Shown here: positions 32,077 through 41,493 of the stretch, in pieces
Layout of the letters: each line of letters starts with the position of its first letter
Numbering within the stretch: position 1 is the stretch's first letter
DNA from: Erysipelotrichaceae bacterium
GTDB taxonomy: Bacteria; Bacillota_I; Bacilli_A; Erysipelotrichales; Erysipelotrichaceae
DNA: 41,896 nt
Assembly: GCA_017459795.1 (NCBI GenBank)
Contig: JAFUCG010000002.1
Coordinates: forward strand, 1-41,896
Direction of reading: 5' to 3'
Translations under genes and position numbers: made by a program
Notes under the pieces: generated by a model
Told to the model about the DNA's origin: nothing
What the model saw: only the letters and a program-made list of their open reading frames with translations
The model's database searches: none

Positions 32077-34151
32077 GTTTAGATACAAAGCGCTATGCTC
32101 AGGATCTTTTGGAGATGGCCAGACAGGAAAATAAGGAGGATCTTTATTTTCAGCAGTTCAGGTTATTGAACGATGGCTTTAATTCATCAGATTCATTGAG
32201 AAAATACATTGACAGTGACCAATATACTTCACAGGAAAAGAAAGATAAGCTTGTGGAGACTTTTGGTGATGCTTTGGACACTAGTGTTTTAAATACCTTT
32301 TTCCTGGTTAGTAAAACCATAAATAAAAGTCATACTGAACTTCTGTTAATACATGATTTCATTCAGCATTATTATCAGATCAGAGGTATTCTGTTTGGAA
32401 CAGTCTACACTGTTAACAAATTAGATGAAAAATCAGTAGAGGACATTGAAAAGGCCATTTCTGACCGCCTTGAACATCCTGTTAAGCTTGAAAACAAGCT
32501 TGACGCAGACATGGTTGGCGGCATTAAGGTAGTTGTTGACGACTACGTATGGGATGGCTCATACAAGACAAGACTTAAGAACATGCGTGAAAATCTCACT
32601 TCAGGCATTCAGGAATATGCCAGCACTGAGGAGATCGGCAGAGTTATTAAGGAAAAAATCAAGAAATTTGACATCGGTGACAAGGTTGAACTGCAGTCAT
32701 CTGATACTGTAGGTTATGTTGAAACAGTCGCTGATGGAATCGTCAAGGTTAAGGGCTTAGCCAAGGCAATGGCCGGCGAAATTCTGGAAGTCGGTGATAC
32801 TGAAGCCATGGTCATGAACCTTGAAGAAGACAGCATCGGTGCCGTATTACTCGGCGATGAAGTTGAAGTAGTTGAAGGCCAGCAGGTCGTAAGTACCGGC
32901 AGGATCATTGAAGTTCCGGTTGGCGATACAATGTTAGGCAGAGTTGTAAATGCCTTAGGTAACCCAATAGACGGAAACGGTCCAATCAGACCTTCAGCAT
33001 TCTATCCAATTGAAAGAACTGCTCCTGGTGTTATTTCCAGACAGTCAGTAAGTGAATCTCTGGAAACAGGCATTAAGGTCATCGACTCAATGATCCCAAT
33101 CGGCAAGGGCCAGCGTGAGCTGATCATCGGTGACAGACAGACCGGTAAGACAGCCATTGCCGTTGATGCGATCATTAACCAGAAGGGCAAGGATGTTAAA
33201 TGCATTTACGTTGCCATCGGTCAGAAGGCATCAACAGTTGCTCAGATCGTTGAAAAACTGAAACAGAACGGTGCCATGGAATATACGACTGTCGTATGTT
33301 CAAGTGCATCTGAGCTGGCTTCATTACAGTACATCGCTCCATATGCCGGCTGTGCAATCGGCGAATACTGGATGGAACATGGCCAGCATGTTCTGATCGT
33401 TTACGATGACTTAAGCAAGCATGCCATCGCATACAGAACATTATCATTACTGTTAAGAAGACCTCCGGGAAGAGAAGCCTTCCCAGGTGATGTATTCTAT
33501 CTGCATTCAAGATTACTGGAAAGAAGCGCTAAGCTTTCTGATGAATTAGGCGGCGGTTCAATGACGGCTTTACCTATCGTTGAAACATTGTCCGGGGACA
33601 TCAGTGCCTATATTCCAACCAATGTAATTTCCATTACAGACGGTCAGATCTTCTTGCAGACAGAATTATTTAACAGTGGTAACAGACCGGCTGTTGACAG
33701 TGGCTTAAGTGTATCACGTGTCGGCAGTGCCGCTCAGAGCAAGGCCATGAAGAAGGTTTCAGGTTCTCTGAAACTGGAACTGGCTCAGTATCAGGAAGTA
33801 CTGGACTTTGCTCAGTTCGGCAGTGATCTGGATGCCGCAACCAAGAAAACGATCAACCATGGTCAGAGACTGATGGCCTTATTGAAACAGCCACAGTATT
33901 CACCATATTCAATTGAAGATCAGATCATCATACTGTTCGCTGCTCAGAAAGGCTATGTTGAAGACATCAGACTTAACAGAGTAGAAGACTATGAAAAGCA
34001 GCTGCTTGTAGAAATGCACAGCAGACATGCAGATCTGGTAAATGAATTAAAAGAAAAGAAGATCTTTACTGATGAGCTTACAGCCAAACTGGAAGATGCC
34101 ATCATGAAGTTCTCAGACACATATCGCAGAGCAGGTAACGGAGTTAACTAA
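32073..34151 (+). CDS. atpHA: Fused F-type ATP synthase delta-alpha subunit
   Basis: A single frame of 692 codons encodes both subunits. Residues 1 to about 178 match delta (OSCP): [12 protein letters not shown] at the N terminus and [30 protein letters not shown] at the C terminus. From about 180 the protein is alpha: [13 protein letters not shown] aligns with the extreme N terminus of E. coli alpha, followed by [13 protein letters not shown], Walker A GDRQTGKT (353-360), and [10 protein letters not shown] with the arginine finger. Neither partner is truncated and there is no linker or stop. Met171 is the only nearby internal start and has no ribosome site. F1 normally holds three alpha and one delta, so the fusion raises a stoichiometry question. 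It overlaps atpF by 4 bases and atpG by 1. Confidence 0.93.
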   Translation: MSLDTKRYAQDLLEMARQENKEDLYFQQFRLLNDGFNSSDSLRKYIDSDQYTSQEKKDKLVETFGDALDTSVLNTFFLVSKTINKSHTELLLIHDFIQHYYQIRGILFGTVYTVNKLDEKSVEDIEKAISDRLEHPVKLENKLDADMVGGIKVVVDDYVWDGSYKTRLKNMRENLTSGIQEYASTEEIGRVIKEKIKKFDIGDKVELQSSDTVGYVETVADGIVKVKGLAKAMAGEILEVGDTEAMVMNLEEDSIGAVLLGDEVEVVEGQQVVSTGRIIEVPVGDTMLGRVVNALGNPIDGNGPIRPSAFYPIERTAPGVISRQSVSESLETGIKVIDSMIPIGKGQRELIIGDRQTGKTAIAVDAIINQKGKDVKCIYVAIGQKASTVAQIVEKLKQNGAMEYTTVVCSSASELASLQYIAPYAGCAIGEYWMEHGQHVLIVYDDLSKHAIAYRTLSLLLRRPPGREAFPGDVFYLHSRLLERSAKLSDELGGGSMTALPIVETLSGDISAYIPTNVISITDGQIFLQTELFNSGNRPAVDSGLSVSRVGSAAQSKAMKKVSGSLKLELAQYQEVLDFAQFGSDLDAATKKTINHGQRLMALLKQPQYSPYSIEDQIIILFAAQKGYVEDIRLNRVEDYEKQLLVEMHSRHADLVNELKEKKIFTDELTAKLEDAIMKFSDTYRRAGNGVN

Positions 34152-34990
34152 TGGCAGGACAAATCAGCAGTATCAGACGTCAGCTCAGGTCAATACGCTC
34201 CACTCAGAAGATTACCAATGCGATGGCACTGGTATCAACTGCCAAACTGCAAAAGCAGAAGGGCGTAATGCATGATAATAATGAGTATTCCCAGGCTTAC
34301 CAGGAAATGATTTTAACTGCGCTTTCAGCCAGGGGTACTAAAGACGAGTCTAACATTTACTTCAATGATAACGGTGCTGATAATCCATTACACATTGTCA
34401 TAACCAGTAACTCTGGATTATGCGGCTCATACAACATGGATCTGTTGAAATATGTACAGAAGTATATAAGCAAGAATGAACCTATCTTCGCAATAGGAAC
34501 ATACGGCATTAAGTGGCTGGATGAAAACGACTATCTGGTCATCAGAAGGTATAACGAATTAGATAACGCAAATACGTCAATCATTAATAAGATGATAAAT
34601 GACATAATTACCCTTTATCAGGAAAAGGAAGTATCGTATGTTGACATTGTTTATACCCAGTATGTCAACACACTGACTTTCCAGCCTTCTACTTTCCCAT
34701 TACTGCCGTTACACATACCGGATGAGCTGGAACCAAAAGACATTGAATTAGTTCCTGACAAGGAAACACTGTTCAGTTATCTGGTTCCAAGATATATTAA
34801 TTCGGTAGTATATGCTACATTCCTGGAAGCAAAGACAAGTGAACATGCGGCCAGAAGAAGTGCAATGGACGCAGCCAATAACAATGCCAGAGAGTTAATT
34901 GAACAGATTCAGTTACATTACAATCAGGCCCGTCAGGCGGCTATTACGCAGGAAGTTAATGAAATCACTGCGGGTGCTGACGCACTGTAG
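34151..34990 (+). CDS. atpG: F-type ATP synthase subunit gamma
   Basis: The 279-residue rotor shaft has the two coiled-coil ends of gamma: N-terminal ISSIRRQLRSIRSTQKITNAMALVSTAKL and C-terminal ARRSAMDAANNNARELIEQIQLHYNQARQAAITQE, with SGLCGSYN in the central domain. Its ATG overlaps the stop of the preceding gene by one base. Length is normal. Confidence 0.95.
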   Translation: MAGQISSIRRQLRSIRSTQKITNAMALVSTAKLQKQKGVMHDNNEYSQAYQEMILTALSARGTKDESNIYFNDNGADNPLHIVITSNSGLCGSYNMDLLKYVQKYISKNEPIFAIGTYGIKWLDENDYLVIRRYNELDNANTSIINKMINDIITLYQEKEVSYVDIVYTQYVNTLTFQPSTFPLLPLHIPDELEPKDIELVPDKETLFSYLVPRYINSVVYATFLEAKTSEHAARRSAMDAANNNARELIEQIQLHYNQARQAAITQEVNEITAGADAL

Positions 34991-36397
<1,407 letters not shown>

Positions 36398-36403
36398 AAC
36401 CAA

Positions 36404-36799
36404 ATGTTTACTCTGAAGGTAATTACTTACAGAGGAGTGCTTCCTCTGATGCATCTTGATTCGATAAATCTTCCTACTCCTGATGGCAGAAGAGGAATAT
36501 TGCCGAATCACATGCCAATCATGACACCGGTGGACATAGGAGTAATGTATCTTACTGAAAATGGTAAGAGAAAGAAATATACTGTTGATGGCGGCATGTT
36601 CTATTTTGAGAACAATGAAGCAACACTTCTGACAGGTTCTGTTGAAGATGCTGAATTCATTGACATTGCCAGAGCAAAGGCAGCTCAGTTAAGAGCTGAG
36701 GAAAGACTAAGAACATCACAGACTGAGTATGACATCAACAGAGCAAGAATTGCCTTGAATAAGGCCATAAACAGAATAAACGCAAAGGAACAGGATTAA
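36404..36799 (+). CDS. atpC: F-type ATP synthase subunit epsilon
   Basis: The 131-residue protein has the N-terminal beta sandwich (RGILPNHMPIMTPVDIGVMYL, KYTVDGGMFYFENNEATLL) and a C-terminal helical hairpin (IARAKAAQLRAEERL, ARIALNKAINRINAK) that can inhibit rotation. It is the last atp gene, 6 bases after atpD, and a hairpin terminator follows. Confidence 0.94.
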   Translation: MFTLKVITYRGVLPLMHLDSINLPTPDGRRGILPNHMPIMTPVDIGVMYLTENGKRKKYTVDGGMFYFENNEATLLTGSVEDAEFIDIARAKAAQLRAEERLRTSQTEYDINRARIALNKAINRINAKEQD

Positions 36800-36826
36800 G
36801 GCTTTCAATGTTGAGAGCCTTATTTG
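36798..36826 (+). terminator. Terminator after atpC
   Basis: AAGGCTTTCAA and TTGAGAGCCTT pair with one G-U and a two-base loop, followed by a weak T tract (ATTTG). Some read-through into the AlkD-like gene is likely. Confidence 0.65.
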
Positions 36827-36855
36827 TATGTTAGAATTGTGATGAGGAAAAGCGC

Positions 36856-37542
36856 ATGAATAACAGGGAAATAAAGGAAATTCTGTACAGTAAAAGTGAA
36901 CATGGCTATCAACAGTTCACTTCTTCTCTGACTCCTGATGGTAAATACCGTTTTCTGGGAGTAAGAATTCCTGCCTTAAGAGAAATTGCCAGATGGCTGG
37001 TAAAGGAAGATGGGATCAAGGCTTTAAATAATTTATCTGATGACAGCTTTGAAGAACTGTTATTACAGGGCTTTGTCATCGGTTATTGTAAAATGCCGTT
37101 TGAGGATAAGAGATCATATGTCCTTGATTATCTTGATAAGTGCGACAGCTGGAGTCTCATAGACAGTTTCGTGTCAACGATAAAGCTAAATAAAATAGAC
37201 AGAGAAAAATGCTGGAAGTTTCTTAATGATATTAAGTCAATTGATAAACCATATTATATAAGATATGTATTAGTAACAATGCTTAACAGATATCTTGATG
37301 ATGATCATATAGATGATGTATTAAGATATACCGTCAGTATTAAATCTGATCATTATTATGTGGAAATGGCCCAGGCATGGTTACTTGCGACTGCCTGCAT
37401 TAAATATAATGATTCAGTGATCGACATTCTGAAAGAAGAAAAACTGAATGACTTTGTCCATAACAAGACCATTCAGAAAGCCATTGAATCATATCGCATT
37501 ACAGAAGAACAGAAAACAGTTCTCAGGAGTCTTAGAAAATGA
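36856..37542 (+). CDS. DNA alkylation repair protein, AlkD-like
   Basis: The 228-residue all-helical protein resembles AlkD-type DNA glycosylases built from HEAT-like repeats: FLGVRIPALREIARWLVK, FEELLLQGFVIGY, CDSWSLIDSFVSTI, DHYYVEMAQAWLLATA and NKTIQKAIESYRI. The enzymes excise 3- and 7-alkylpurines. The catalytic Asp/Trp set cannot be fixed without alignment. It overlaps the next gene by 4 bases and lies between atpC and DUF1146, where Bacillus has other genes. Confidence 0.85.
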   Translation: MNNREIKEILYSKSEHGYQQFTSSLTPDGKYRFLGVRIPALREIARWLVKEDGIKALNNLSDDSFEELLLQGFVIGYCKMPFEDKRSYVLDYLDKCDSWSLIDSFVSTIKLNKIDREKCWKFLNDIKSIDKPYYIRYVLVTMLNRYLDDDHIDDVLRYTVSIKSDHYYVEMAQAWLLATACIKYNDSVIDILKEEKLNDFVHNKTIQKAIESYRITEEQKTVLRSLRK

Positions 37543-37748
37543 ACATAAAGGAAATAGCCCGTATCATATTACACTTTGGAACATTTGCGTTCAGCTTTTA
37601 TTGCCTGTCAGGGCTTGATTTAAGTAAAATCATGCTTAAGACACCGCAGCGCAATACCAAGGCTCAGGTACTGTTGTTAATGATGTCTATGGCACTAGGA
37701 TATCTGGTTGCCCAGTTCATATTAGCCATCATGTACCGCTTAGGGTAA
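37539..37748 (+). CDS. DUF1146 family small membrane protein (YwzB-like)
   Basis: A 69-residue protein with two membrane segments (IILHFGTFAFSFYCLSGLDL and LLLMMSMALGYLVAQFILAIMY) and the linking KTPQRNTKAQ. The DUF1146 family occurs just downstream of the atp operon in many Bacillota, as here; its function is unknown. The start overlaps the AlkD-like stop (ATGA). Confidence 0.85.
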   Translation: MNIKEIARIILHFGTFAFSFYCLSGLDLSKIMLKTPQRNTKAQVLLLMMSMALGYLVAQFILAIMYRLG

Positions 37749-37756
37749 GTAATGTT

Positions 37757-37779
37757 AAGGCTGCCTGGGCAGCTTTTTT
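37757..37779 (+). terminator. Terminator after DUF1146 gene
   Basis: GCTGCC, two-base turn, GGCAGC and TTTTTT. Confidence 0.83.
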
Positions 37780-37784
37780 CATGC

Positions 37785-37804
37785 AAAAACCACCTTGCTG
37801 TGGT
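37785..37804 (-). terminator. Terminator after HAD phosphatase gene
   Basis: On the minus strand ACCAC and GTGGT enclose AGCAAG and are followed by TTTTTG. The stem starts next to the stop codon. Confidence 0.72.
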
Positions 37805-38431
37805 CTATAGTACTTTCTTAACCATATCAGGTATTTCTGCGAATGTTGAAACCGTGTATTCAGGATCAATTGCCTCGCCAAAGCCATAGCTGGCAAAGAT
37901 GAATGGTACATTGGCGTTTGCGGCATAAACCTGGTCGTCTCTTGTATCACCAATGTATACTGCCTTATCAATGTTGTTTCTTTCTATCAGAATCTTCAGG
38001 TTTTCCGTCTTGTTAAGATTGGTATCCCCATGACAGATGTGATCAGCGAAAACTCCTTCGGTATGGCTTGTAGCAATGTATGATTCAACATAGCCCTTTC
38101 CAGCATTGGTCAGTATCATTAGCAGGTAGTCATCACGCAGCTTATTAATGGTTTCGATTTCTTCTGGATAAAGGTCACCGCCTTTAACTTTCAGATATTC
38201 CATTTGCGTGTTATAACACTCTTCTGTTAGTCTGACCTTTTTTTCTTCTCCCAGATAAGAAAAGAATATGTCACCTATTTCCGGTAATGACTTACCCAGA
38301 ATTGATTCAATATCCTCAATGCTGAGAAGTTTATATCCATATTTTGCCAGAACGCTGTTCCAGGAATCCTTAATGACATTCTTGGCGTCCCATAATGTTC
38401 CATCTATGTCAAATATTACTGCTTTTCTCAT
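37805..38431 (-). CDS. HAD-superfamily hydrolase (phosphoglycolate-phosphatase-like)
   Basis: The 208-residue protein has the HAD motifs FDIDGT (Asp8, Asp10), LTNAGKG with Thr108, Lys141 or Lys146 and YIGDTRDD (Asp162, Asp165, Asp166). The helical cap lies between residues 16 and 85. It belongs to the PGP/beta-phosphoglucomutase-like subgroup; its substrate is unknown. AAGGGG upstream of the ATG lies within a 24-bp unit that is repeated in tandem and also carries a TATAAT box. Confidence 0.87.
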   Translation of the reverse strand: MRKAVIFDIDGTLWDAKNVIKDSWNSVLAKYGYKLLSIEDIESILGKSLPEIGDIFFSYLGEEKKVRLTEECYNTQMEYLKVKGGDLYPEEIETINKLRDDYLLMILTNAGKGYVESYIATSHTEGVFADHICHGDTNLNKTENLKILIERNNIDKAVYIGDTRDDQVYAANANVPFIFASYGFGEAIDPEYTVSTFAEIPDMVKKVL

Positions 38432-38438
38432 TTTTTAA

Positions 38439-38486
38439 TTCCCCTTATCATTATAATTAAACTTCCCCTTATCATTATAATTAAAC
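38439..38486 (-). repeat. Tandem duplication of a 24-bp promoter/SD unit
   Basis: Two perfect 24-bp copies (38439-38462 and 38463-38486). Read on the minus strand, each contains TATAAT followed by GATAAGGGGAA, that is a -10 box and a Shine-Dalgarno sequence. Only the proximal SD is placed for the HAD gene; the second -10 box lies 24 bases further upstream. It is the only clear tandem repeat I see in the window. Confidence 0.85.
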
Positions 38487-38535
38487 TTAATGGCGAAAAA
38501 CAGTGAATTAATGTATACTTAATTCTGGTGATTAG

Positions 38536-39603
38536 ATGGATATTATGTATTTTGTTGCACCGTTATTGTTATCGGCCATATTGATCTGGCCGGTAAGAAT
38601 GGTCGCAAAAAAATTTAATTTATATGCGAAGGAAAACAAGCGTACCATTCACCACGGTAAGATTCCAAGAATCGGTGGTGTTGCAATATATCTTTCCTTC
38701 ATGGTTTTTTCAATGCTCTTTGTCAAGGAGAACAGAACATTTGACGGTCTTATTATCGGTGCTTCCATCGTGTTCATTGGCGGCTTAACTGATGACATCT
38801 TTGACATAAAGCCTATATTCAAGATCTTTTTCCAGTTTGCGGCAACTACTGCACTGGTATTCATTGGCAATGTATATCTTAATGAAATCAACCTGCCGTT
38901 TGGCATCGTATTAAGAATGCCGTTACTTGGCTATATCGTTACTTATCTCTGGGTAATAGGCATAACCAATGCGCTTAACCTCATTGATGGCTTAGATGGT
39001 TTAGCCGGGGGCTTCAGCATCATTGTCCTAATGACCATAGCCATCTTAACAACGGTTATTCACCAGCGTAATGTATTCATACTGTGTCTGGTAATGGCTG
39101 GAGCTACCATGGGATTTCTGTTTTATAACTTCCATCCTGCCAGCATATTCATGGGGGATTGCGGCTCACAGTTATTAGGTTACTTCATTTCATCAATTGC
39201 CTTATACGGTTTCAAGAGTACAACATTCATTACTCTTGGTGTACCGATCATTCTTCTGTTCATTCCGATTTTCGATACATTCTCGGCAATCATCAGAAGA
39301 AAGCTCAAAGGCGAGAGTATTTCAACTCCTGACAAGAGCCATTTCCATCATGTCTTAATGAATGGCATGGGCTTAGGTCAGGTAGGTGCAGTATTAACTA
39401 TCTACATCGTTACCGCATTGTTTGGCTTAACAGCCTATCTGTATGTATATGATGAAAAGCTTGGTGTTACATTACTGGTAATGCTGATCATTCTCTTTGA
39501 AATATTCATTGAATATACCGGAATGATATCACCGAAATACCGTCCGATCCTTTCATTAATGGACAGATTAACGGAACATAGTAAGGAAAACAGAAATAAT
39601 TAG
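38536..39603 (+). CDS. tagO: Undecaprenyl-phosphate GlcNAc-1-phosphate transferase (TagO/WecA-like)
   Basis: The 355-residue membrane enzyme transfers a sugar-1-phosphate to undecaprenyl phosphate, starting wall teichoic acid or other envelope polysaccharides. Motifs: GLTDDIFDIKP (Asp86, Asp87), NALNLIDGLDGLAGG (145-159), MGDCGSQLLGY near 208 and SHFHH near 270. About ten membrane helices are seen. These motifs place it in the TagO/WecA group rather than MraY. The start has only a weak ribosome site (GGTG); TATACT at 38514-38519 could be its -10 box. It ends just before a hairpin that also covers the next gene's SD. Confidence 0.9.
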   Translation: MDIMYFVAPLLLSAILIWPVRMVAKKFNLYAKENKRTIHHGKIPRIGGVAIYLSFMVFSMLFVKENRTFDGLIIGASIVFIGGLTDDIFDIKPIFKIFFQFAATTALVFIGNVYLNEINLPFGIVLRMPLLGYIVTYLWVIGITNALNLIDGLDGLAGGFSIIVLMTIAILTTVIHQRNVFILCLVMAGATMGFLFYNFHPASIFMGDCGSQLLGYFISSIALYGFKSTTFITLGVPIILLFIPIFDTFSAIIRRKLKGESISTPDKSHFHHVLMNGMGLGQVGAVLTIYIVTALFGLTAYLYVYDEKLGVTLLVMLIILFEIFIEYTGMISPKYRPILSLMDRLTEHSKENRNN

Positions 39604-39615
39604 GTAAAAACATTT

Positions 39616-39644
39616 AACCCTCACTAATGATAATTAGGAGGGTT
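39616..39644 (+). promoter_or_regulatory. Hairpin acting as terminator and covering the SD of the next gene
   Basis: AACCCTC-A-CTAAT (39616-39628) pairs with ATTAGGAGGGTT (39633-39644), leaving one bulged A and loop GATA. T residues follow. The 3' arm contains AGGAGG (39636-39641), the ribosome site for the ATG at 39650. The same stem can end the tagO transcript and hide the SD on a read-through message. Confidence 0.65.
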
Positions 39645-39649
39645 TTATT

Positions 39650-40219
39650 ATGGAATTGACAGAGTTAAAAAGCATAGGTAAGAAGGCCTATGATGATGAG
39701 GCAATAAAATATCCGGTTTTACGTGAAGCCATAGAAGACTACATTGTTAATGTAAAGAACGAGTATCGGGCTATGAATGCCAAACAGGCCAGAGACAGCT
39801 TATTAAGTGAATACAACTATCAGATGAGAGCTAAATTAAAATCAAGCAGAAGCTTTGGCTTGGACATATCAGCCGGTGACATCTGTTATATAGACTATGG
39901 CAAGGCTTATATTTCAGAAGTTGGTTACCAACATTTCGGTCTTGTTTTAAAGGTATTTTGTGGCAAGGCCTTTGTGATTCCCATGACTTCAAATGCGGTA
40001 AACTATGAACTTGCCTATGATCCAATCAGTAACCCAACAGGCTTAAGGCATCTGATGCGTTTGGGAAAGATGGATGGATTATACAAGTATTCAGTATTAT
40101 TCCTGAATGACGGCAAGTTCATTAACACGGCCAGAATAATAGACATAAAATCACACCTTGATGTGGACAGTGAATTATTCAGGCAGATCTTTGAAAGGTT
40201 CATTGACTGTCTCAGATAG
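39650..40219 (+). CDS. MazF/PemK-fold protein with N-terminal extension
   Basis: The 189-residue protein has a MazF/PemK-like domain from about residue 75: AGDICYIDYG, HFGLVLKVFCGKAFVIPMTSN, YSVLFLNDGKFINTARIIDIKSHL and a final helix RQIFERFIDCLR. The conserved Arg-Pro of MazF (RPALV) is His95-Phe96 here, while the PMTS threonine remains, so RNase activity is uncertain. The first 70 residues are helical and charged, and may fold back as a built-in antitoxin-like segment or serve another role. No separate antitoxin precedes it; its strong AGGAGG lies in a hairpin. It stands between tagO and tilS. Confidence 0.7.
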   Translation: MELTELKSIGKKAYDDEAIKYPVLREAIEDYIVNVKNEYRAMNAKQARDSLLSEYNYQMRAKLKSSRSFGLDISAGDICYIDYGKAYISEVGYQHFGLVLKVFCGKAFVIPMTSNAVNYELAYDPISNPTGLRHLMRLGKMDGLYKYSVLFLNDGKFINTARIIDIKSHLDVDSELFRQIFERFIDCLR

Positions 40220-40237
40220 AAATCAGGTAATAATAAT

Positions 40238-40243
40238 GATAAT
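40238..40243 (+). promoter_or_regulatory. Possible -10 box of tilS, near-leaderless arrangement
   Basis: GATAAT ends 8 bases before the ATG at 40252. No Shine-Dalgarno sequence lies within range; the nearest is AGGTAA at about 28 bases. The A/T-rich sequence offers several overlapping boxes, so the position is uncertain. Confidence 0.35.
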
Positions 40244-40251
40244 ATAAAAAT

Positions 40252-41469
40252 ATGAATATGAAGATTGATCTGCCGCAGGACAGAAAGTATTTATTAGGCA
40301 TCTCAGGGGGCTGTGACTCAATGGCTCTTCTTTCTTTATGCTTAAGGGCTAAACTTGATGTCGTTGTGTGTCATGTTAATTATAAGAAAAGAAAGTCCGC
40401 TGATGATGAGGAAGTAATGGTCAGAGAGTATTGCGAAAAACATGATATTCCTTGTCATGTACTTTATCCTCACAAAACTGATAACAGTAACTTTCAGATG
40501 TGGGCCAGAGAAGCCAGATATGAATTCTATAAGGATGTTTATGAAAGGGAAAACTGTGATGCCTTATTATTGGGGCATCAGAAGGATGACCATCTGGAAA
40601 ACTATCTGATGGCCTTAGAAAGAGGTTCTCATGGCTGGTACTATGGAATACAGAAGGAAACCAGACACCATGAGATGAACATCATCAGACCTTTATTGGA
40701 TTACCGTAAAGCAGAAACAAGAAGCTATTGTGAAGAAAACAATGTTCCATATCATGATGATGAATCCAACTTTACTGACGACTATCAGCGTAATAGGATC
40801 CGTCGTTCCCTGGTTGAACCAGCATCTGAAGAACAGATCAGTGAATGGATGCAGGAAATTGAAGAGTTTAACCATAAACAGAAGAACAAACTGTTACACT
40901 TTGAAGAGACTTATGACAGTAAGGAATTAAAGATCAGTGATTTTCGTAACGAAGAAAACAAGGAAGATCTTCTCAGATGGTTCTTATGGAAACATGATGG
41001 TTCAATGAGCTTTTCTTCCCGTCAGTTAACCACCATAACAAGCAACATCCTTAATACCGATAAAAACGGGTATGTGGGACTGGAGAATGACAATGTACTG
41101 GCTTTTGAGTACGGCGTAATGTATGTCTATGACAAACAGGAAGACTATGAATATGTCATAAATGAATTAACCTGCTTCTCAACCCCATACTTTACCCTGG
41201 CGGATAAAGGCAGAAAGATAGAGCAGCTGACCGTGGAAGCTGAGGACTTTCCACTAGTTATCAGAAACTGGAAACCTGATGATACCATAGAGCTAAGATT
41301 CGGTCATAAGAAGGTTTCAAGATTCTTAATTGACCGTAAAATAAAGCGTAAGGACAGGGAAACATGGCCGGTTGTGGTAAACGCCAAAGGCGAAGTAATC
41401 TTTGTCTGTGGACTGGGTTGTGATGTTCGACATTTCTCTATTAATGCAAATTTGTTTGTGATAAAATAA
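40252..41469 (+). CDS. tilS: tRNA(Ile)-lysidine synthetase
   Basis: The 405-residue enzyme changes C34 of the CAU-anticodon isoleucine tRNA to lysidine, which makes it read AUA. The PP-loop is SGGCDSM (18-24), followed by CHVNYKKRKSADDEE, LGHQKDDHLENYLM and IIRPLLDYRKAE. The C-terminal domain (about 330-405) contains KVSRFLIDRKIKRKDRETWPVV, typical of TilS. The start has no ribosome site; a second ATG is two codons later. tilS followed by hpt is the common Bacillota order, usually with ftsH next. Confidence 0.93.
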   Translation: MNMKIDLPQDRKYLLGISGGCDSMALLSLCLRAKLDVVVCHVNYKKRKSADDEEVMVREYCEKHDIPCHVLYPHKTDNSNFQMWAREARYEFYKDVYERENCDALLLGHQKDDHLENYLMALERGSHGWYYGIQKETRHHEMNIIRPLLDYRKAETRSYCEENNVPYHDDESNFTDDYQRNRIRRSLVEPASEEQISEWMQEIEEFNHKQKNKLLHFEETYDSKELKISDFRNEENKEDLLRWFLWKHDGSMSFSSRQLTTITSNILNTDKNGYVGLENDNVLAFEYGVMYVYDKQEDYEYVINELTCFSTPYFTLADKGRKIEQLTVEAEDFPLVIRNWKPDDTIELRFGHKKVSRFLIDRKIKRKDRETWPVVVNAKGEVIFVCGLGCDVRHFSINANLFVIK

Positions 41470-41493
41470 CTATATTGTCGAAAGGAAACAGTT

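Noticed and set aside
32583-32585. Met171 codon as a separate start for atpA
   Set aside because: No Shine-Dalgarno sequence precedes it and it lies in the conserved delta C terminus. Kept only as a possible secondary start.
38439-38486. Tandem 24-bp copies as phage attachment site or CRISPR remnant
   Set aside because: There is no integrase, no spacer and no third copy. The unit is simply a promoter/SD element repeated head to tail.
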